Assembly: GCF_006874625.1 (NCBI RefSeq)
Contig: NZ_CP030034.1
Span: 1 to 64,000, forward strand
Source of the DNA: Bdellovibrio sp. NC01
GTDB lineage: Bacteria; Bdellovibrionota; Bdellovibrionia; Bdellovibrionales; Bdellovibrionaceae
Direction of reading: 5' to 3'
DNA: 64,000 nt
This document shows positions 59,878 through 64,000 of the stretch, piece after piece. A program made the translations under genes and the position numbers. Below the pieces are notes generated by a model. The model was given only the letters and a program-made list of their open reading frames with translations, was not told where the DNA came from and ran no database searches. The number at the start of each line of letters is the position of its first letter. Positions within the stretch are counted from its first letter, which is position 1.

Positions 59878-60798
59878 ATGAAAGTCGCTGCACTTGATTT
59901 AGGAACGAACACTTTTTTATGCCTGATCGCTGAAGGCGATCAAAAAGGAATCACAAAGGTTCATAAAGACCTTGTTGAAGTGGTTCGCCTAGGTCAAGAC
60001 GTCGACAAAACGGGTGAACTTCATCCTGAAGCTTTGGTGCGCGCAAAAAAATGTCTGACGGAGTTCAAAAAAGAAATCGATAAACATAATGTCGACAAAA
60101 TTTTAGCGATGGCAACATCGGCTGCGCGCGACGCGAAGAATGGACAAGAACTTTTTGATATAGGCAAAGAACTTGGTATCCCTATTCAGGTGATTCCCGG
60201 TGAAGATGAAGCCCGCATCAGTTATCAAGGTGCCACGGGTGGTATTATCGACAACACTGTCACGAACTTGGTTTTGGACGTTGGCGGGGGCTCGACTGAA
60301 TTTATCGTAGGACGCGGTGAAAAAATTCTTTTCGGCGAAAGCTTGAATATCGGTGCTGTCCGTTTGACTGAAAAATTTGTCACTGCACAGCCGATTGCGG
60401 ATAACGAAATTACTAAGCTCAATAACTATATTAATGAGCAAGTTGAAAAGATTCTTCCTGAAATCAAGAAGTGCAAACCTGATCAGATTCTTGCGGTTGC
60501 TGGGACCCCAACATCTATTGTTGCGGTTGAAATCGGTGGTTTCGACGAAAAGAAAGTGGACGGCTATATTCTTACAAAAGAACGTTTGAAGTTTTGGGTC
60601 ACTGAGTTTTCCCAAACTTCCGTCGAGGTGAAAAGAACGAAGTACCAACTTGGTGGTCGTGCCGATATCATTTTTGCTGGAGCTTCAATTTTGTTAAAAG
60701 TTGTCGAAGCTCTTAACATGGATGGCTTACGTGTATCCACTAAAGGAGTGAGATATGGTGTCGCTCTTGAGATGCTTCGCTCTAACGGCTCTCATTAG
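59878..60798 (+). CDS. Ppx/GppA-family phosphatase
   Basis: A 306-residue ASKHA-fold enzyme of the exopolyphosphatase/guanosine pentaphosphatase family. LDLGTNTF, the phosphate loop region ATSAARDAKN, GEDEARISY and DVGGGSTEF are all intact. It lacks the long C-terminal HD-like domain of E. coli Ppx, as in shorter family members. Substrate (polyphosphate or pppGpp) cannot be decided. It overlaps the next gene by 44 bases. Confidence 0.9.
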   Translation: MKVAALDLGTNTFLCLIAEGDQKGITKVHKDLVEVVRLGQDVDKTGELHPEALVRAKKCLTEFKKEIDKHNVDKILAMATSAARDAKNGQELFDIGKELGIPIQVIPGEDEARISYQGATGGIIDNTVTNLVLDVGGGSTEFIVGRGEKILFGESLNIGAVRLTEKFVTAQPIADNEITKLNNYINEQVEKILPEIKKCKPDQILAVAGTPTSIVAVEIGGFDEKKVDGYILTKERLKFWVTEFSQTSVEVKRTKYQLGGRADIIFAGASILLKVVEALNMDGLRVSTKGVRYGVALEMLRSNGSH

Positions 60799-61201
60799 TT
60801 TTTCTTTTAATGCTCAAGCTGCTTTGCAATTCGCGAAGAAGAAGATCAGCGTGGGCAACAAGACCTTCGTCGTAGAAATTGCGGAATCAACTCCACAACA
60901 CGAACGCGGTTTAATGTTCATCAATAAATTAGCTGAAGACGAAGGAATGCTGTTCATCTTTAAAAATGAAGAGACGCGTTTCTTTTGGATGAAGAATACG
61001 ATGATTGATCTTTCGATTGGGTTTTTTGACAAAGATAAAACTTTAGTCGATGTGCAAGAAATGAAATCGGGACAAAATGTTTCTGATGCAGATCTTCCTT
61101 CTTATGCAAGTGCGCGACCGGCCAAGTACGCGCTTGAGATGAATAAAGGATGGTTTGATAAGAACAAAATCAAGATAGGCAGCAAACTTAAGATTCACTA
61201 A
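60755..61201 (+). CDS. Secreted DUF192 protein
   Basis: A 148-residue exported protein with signal peptide SFNAQA and a DUF192 domain (VEIAESTPQHERGLMF, MLFIFKNEETRFFWMKNTMIDLSIGFFD, YALEMNKGWFD). Members of this compact beta-fold family have no settled function. AAAGGAG precedes ATG inside the Ppx gene. A ten-pair hairpin with one mismatch overlaps its stop (61201-61225) but has no T-run. Confidence 0.88.
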   Translation: MVSLLRCFALTALISFSFNAQAALQFAKKKISVGNKTFVVEIAESTPQHERGLMFINKLAEDEGMLFIFKNEETRFFWMKNTMIDLSIGFFDKDKTLVDVQEMKSGQNVSDADLPSYASARPAKYALEMNKGWFDKNKIKIGSKLKIH

Positions 61202-61344
61202 TTACTTCGGTTTCGCCGACGTAATAGATTTGGCCTAAGTCTAGTGAATTCAGAAATATTTGCCAGCCTTCTATCTTGGCTTTAGATTGTTAATAACGCT
61301 TTACCGAAACAGTATGTTTCGTAGCATCACTCAAGGACGAAAAA

Positions 61345-62706
61345 ATGATGAAAAAACTCGTTGTTTTACTAGCGTGTTGTGGACTAGCCGTACAGCTTAG
61401 TGGCTGTAGCTTGTTCTCTAGTGAAAATAAATCCGACGCTGAAGTAACAGCAGATGTAGATTCTGCCGACCTAGAAAAACTTGAAGGCGAAGAAGCTCTG
61501 CAAGCAACAAACGATCAATCTTTGGCAAGCGATCAGCTTCCTGAAGACGCTTTGGGTGAGTCTGCTCCAAAAGCTGAACCGCAAGCGATCGCTGCGGCAC
61601 CAGCGGAGTCTTTAACTCCTCCAGCATCAACTTCAAATGAATCTCTTCCATCAGATCCATTTGCTGAAAATGCAGCGACTGAAATGCCGCCTCCACCAGC
61701 AGCGGATTCAAACACAACAATCGTAGACTCTGGTACGACTTCAAATCCGGAAACAGTTCCGATGGTTGAAAGTACAACTAGAACTGAAACACATGTTGTC
61801 GAAGAAGCTCCGAAGAAACCAGCTGCATCTTTGCAAAAAGTTGCGACGGCTCCTTGGCAAGTTGGTAAAACTTGGTACAACACAGTTTATTTCGCACGCC
61901 CAGGTGATTCTCTAGCAAGTATCAGCCAAATGATTTACGGCGCTGATAAAACTGCAGAGCTTAAAAAAGGCAATCCTTCTCTTAAATCTCGTAAAGTAAA
62001 ACCAGGTGATAAAGTTTATTACAACTCTCCTCACCGCCCAGACGATTCAGCTCGTATGGTTACTTATTATGAAGATAACGGTATGGCTCCAGAAACTTAC
62101 ATTGCTAAGTCTGGCGACAATATCCGTAAAGTTTCTAAAAATCTTTTGGGTTACTCTGATGCATGGAAAGAAGTTTGGGCTTCTAACTCTGTAGATTCAA
62201 AAGGTGTGATCCCTGAAGGTACAGAACTTCACTACTGGAAAGGTGGCCAACAAGTTGCTGCTGCCCCAGCTATGAATGAAATGCCTCACGGTGAAATTGC
62301 GCAACCTCAGCATCAAGACATGGGCCAACAAGCTCCACCGCCGCCGATGCCTGAGCAACCGCAACAACAAGCGCAAATGGATATTCCTCCTCCACCTCCA
62401 ATGCCAGAGGCACAACCTCCAGCTCAAGAGATGGCTCCGCCTCCTCCGCCACCAGATATGGCACAAAACCAAATGGCGCCACCACCACCGCCTCCAATGG
62501 AAGCTGTGAATCCGCCACCTCCTCCACCGAAAAAACATCAAGTGGAAGAAGCTCCGGCTGGTGGCATGGACAACGACACAACTTTAGCGTTGGCAGTTGT
62601 TGGTCTTGCGGCAGCAGGTCTTGCGGGTCTTATCGTGATGAGAAAGAAACGTAAGCAAAAAGAAGCTGAACAACAAGCGATGGATAACACGCACGTTGGC
62701 ACTTAA
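61345..62706 (+). CDS. LysM-type lipoprotein with Pro-rich arm and C-terminal membrane helix
   Basis: A 453-residue envelope protein. Lipobox LSGC gives a lipidated Cys21. An acidic/Ser-rich region (22-165) is followed by two LysM-like modules (about 177-230, YFARPGDSLASISQMIYG; and 249-300, YIAKSGDNIRKVSKNLLGY), a Pro/Gln-rich arm (about 310-400), one hydrophobic helix (412-430) and the basic end RKKRKQKE. The tail orientation fits insertion in the inner membrane with a cytoplasmic end. It could hold lipid anchor, peptidoglycan and inner membrane together. AAGGA precedes ATG; a terminator follows. Confidence 0.8.
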   Translation: MMKKLVVLLACCGLAVQLSGCSLFSSENKSDAEVTADVDSADLEKLEGEEALQATNDQSLASDQLPEDALGESAPKAEPQAIAAAPAESLTPPASTSNESLPSDPFAENAATEMPPPPAADSNTTIVDSGTTSNPETVPMVESTTRTETHVVEEAPKKPAASLQKVATAPWQVGKTWYNTVYFARPGDSLASISQMIYGADKTAELKKGNPSLKSRKVKPGDKVYYNSPHRPDDSARMVTYYEDNGMAPETYIAKSGDNIRKVSKNLLGYSDAWKEVWASNSVDSKGVIPEGTELHYWKGGQQVAAAPAMNEMPHGEIAQPQHQDMGQQAPPPPMPEQPQQQAQMDIPPPPPMPEAQPPAQEMAPPPPPPDMAQNQMAPPPPPPMEAVNPPPPPPKKHQVEEAPAGGMDNDTTLALAVVGLAAAGLAGLIVMRKKRKQKEAEQQAMDNTHVGT

Positions 62707-62729
62707 TAGAATTTGAAATTCTAGAAATG

Positions 62730-62766
62730 GAAAAACCCGCATCTTACACAGACGCGGGTTTTTTAT
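62730..62766. terminator. Bidirectional terminator after the LysM gene
   Basis: AAACCCGC-A-TCT pairs with AGA-C-GCGGGTTT with one A-C mismatch, A-run before and T-run after. The PilZ gene converges on it. Confidence 0.85.
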
Positions 62767-62789
62767 TTTTCATCATTAGCAAAATTGTC

Positions 62790-63158
62790 TTAGCCTACTT
62801 TTTTGAAAATCGAATCCATCACAGAGCGAGCTTCTGTGCGACCGTTCTCTACGAAGTAAATTAAGTCATCGACGATTTGTACGTCGCGATTATTCGTCGG
62901 CATGAACTTGATACCAACTCCTGCAGAGTTAATCCAAATTACCTGCGCCGCGATTTTGCGTTCGCGACCTGCTACAACGAAGAAAAGGTTAAGCTTCTCA
63001 TTGGTGCGTACGTCTCCACCTGAAAACTCTAAAAAGGCTCCCGTGATGCTGATATTCTTAAGCGTGCCGATTGTCTCTTCGCGCGCGTAATTGCGTTTAA
63101 AAGAAACTTCGAGGTTTAGAGGGGTTCTAGGTGCCGGAACTTTAACAGTGTCCTCCAC
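62790..63158 (-). CDS. PilZ-domain protein
   Basis: A 122-residue cytoplasmic protein, likely a cyclic-di-GMP receptor. GTG 63158 follows AAGGAG; a reading from 63248 is rejected. The binding motifs are RNYAR (RxxxR) and NISITGAF (NxSxxG), followed by the beta-barrel. PilZ proteins control motility, predation switching or exopolysaccharide. No partner gene is adjacent. Confidence 0.85.
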   Translation of the reverse strand: MEDTVKVPAPRTPLNLEVSFKRNYAREETIGTLKNISITGAFLEFSGGDVRTNEKLNLFFVVAGRERKIAAQVIWINSAGVGIKFMPTNNRDVQIVDDLIYFVENGRTEARSVMDSIFKKVG

Positions 63159-63726
63159 GTTTGATCTCCTTGTGCTTATTATTGCGATACTATCTTTTCG
63201 GAATGGCTGGACAAAAATTAACGGCCCTCGACCCATATTTTTACGCAAAACGAGTTAAAACTCGGAAAACTGGACGTCTCGAAGGGATACTTAACGTCTT
63301 GAAAGACCTTGAATATTTCCGAACTCCTGGGGGTGAGTAGCAGATGCGAGTTCATATCGCCATGTTTTGACTGCTTCTTAATTGGGCAAGAAAAAGTCGG
63401 CGAAACTGTCGAACTTCTTATCTGATTTTGCATCGAAACGGTGGACGAAGTAGACGTAGAATTTCGGTCTCAGAAGAAATCACCATGAAAATTTAATGGA
63501 GTAGAGGCCCATCCTAGGTCTAAAAAATTACAAGAAATATCAATAGCTTAGTCGTGATTACGGCGGGGTTGGTATTGAGGCTTCCGGGGTGATCTGCTTT
63601 TCGGTTGACAAAAACTCACCAAGTCTAGGAAAGTGAGGGCAAGCAATACAGTTTAGTTCCAGTCGGATCAAACTTCTTAAAGATCGATCTTTATTTCTTT
63701 TATTAAATCCCACAAGGAGAGTTCGT
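63159..63726. other. 568-base gene-free stretch
   Basis: No credible gene is visible; the minus-strand reading at 63218-63433 has no ribosome site or recognisable pattern. The left end must hold the PilZ promoter. A TTGACA hexamer lies at 63605-63610, without a clear -10 at 17 bases. The rest may be a long leader for the gene starting at 63727. Confidence 0.6.
63678..63693. promoter_or_regulatory. 16-base perfect palindrome before the last gene
   Basis: TAAAGATCGATCTTTA lies 33 bases before the start codon, just ahead of an AT-rich tract and the AAGGAG ribosome site. It could be an operator or a leader hairpin. Confidence 0.35.
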
Positions 63727-64000
63727 TTGTCTGAACCCAAAGATCAACCAGGCGTTGAGGTAGTTAAAAAGCGCACGCGCACTAAAGCTACATCTGAAGA
63801 GACACCTCAAGCAGCAGCCTCTGCACCGGAAGCCGCTCCAGCCGCACCTGCACCAGCTCCCGAAGCTCCAGCAGCAGCTCCAACTGCTCCCGCACCAGAA
63901 GCGAAAGCCGATGGCGCCGCAGCCCCTGAGCAACAACAACAAAGACAAGATCGTCCTCAACACCAAAATCAACGTCGCGAATTCCGCCCGAATAATAGAG
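63727..64000 (+). CDS. N-terminus of a low-complexity protein, possibly Rho (partial)
   Basis: An open frame that runs off the window end. TTG start (63727) follows AAGGAG at seven bases. The 91 visible residues begin MSEPKDQPGVEVVKKRTRTK, then an Ala/Pro/Glu-rich stretch, then Gln/Arg/Asn-rich (QQQQRQDRPQHQNQRRE). Such a tail is common ahead of transcription terminator Rho in many bacteria and also occurs in RNase E and IF2. The long leader would suit Rho autoregulation. The function is a guess until the next bases are seen. Confidence 0.4.
   Translation, partial: MSEPKDQPGVEVVKKRTRTKATSEETPQAAASAPEAAPAAPAPAPEAPAAAPTAPAPEAKADGAAAPEQQQQRQDRPQHQNQRREFRPNNR

Noticed and set aside
62197-62581. 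Open frames on the minus strand rich in Arg/Trp or Val/Glu
   Set aside because: They mirror the proline/glutamine repeat of the LysM gene and lack ribosome sites.

Overview
The window looks like the first 64 kb of a Bdellovibrio-type chromosome, numbered from the dnaA start codon. The reasons are the dnaA-dnaN-recF-gyrB-gyrA order with an origin-like spacer after dnaA, an ATP synthase F0 block directly after gyrA, a 64-residue bacterial histone of the kind studied in Bdellovibrio bacteriovorus, a TIGR02147-family regulator, many secreted or lipidated proteins with alanine-rich signal peptides, and a type-B sdhCAB operon. The sequence looks moderately AT-rich, so it may be a relative of the type strain; I could not run a comparison. 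I found no tRNA, rRNA, insertion sequence, prophage or CRISPR array. Coding density is high and most genes sit in tight, often overlapping operons.

Layout. 1-11382: replication initiation and gyrase, a TPR lipoprotein, then atpZ-atpI-atpB-atpE; the remaining F0F1 genes are not here. 11443-13011: a cupin and a MerR regulator fused to a degenerate Mur-ligase-like domain. 13067-20657 (minus): phosphohexomutase; an operon of three parvulin-type chaperones ending in pdxA; and etfB-etfA-acyltransferase. 20838-24224: sdhCAB, divergent from etfBA across a perfect palindrome. 24280-37177: an accessory stretch of secreted proteins (subtilisin, trypsin-like lipoprotein, putative outer-membrane protein), small envelope proteins, an FHA protein and an alpha/beta hydrolase, interrupted by rpsF-DUF2232-rplI. 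37347-40825 (minus): SDR, dnaB, a Fis-type protein, queE.

40921-54140: ftsK, then an operon running from a TPR protein through an LptM-like lipoprotein to dapF-dapA-dapB and a degenerate FolK-like protein, which makes diaminopimelate for lysine and peptidoglycan. After it come a small transaldolase, a lipoprotein, a 721-residue envelope protein, murD facing it, and a membrane metallophosphoesterase. 54248-64000: the histone, ligA, gatCAB-ppx-DUF192, a LysM lipoprotein with a C-terminal membrane helix, a PilZ protein, a 568-base gene-free stretch, and a low-complexity N-terminus that runs off the window and may belong to Rho.

The most interesting items are the histone, the MerR-Mur fusion, the FolK-like protein that has lost its metal-binding aspartates, the dnaB terminator hairpin that contains the next gene's start codon, the well-formed DnaA-box/GC/DnaA-trio origin element, and the LysM lipoprotein that could be anchored at both ends.
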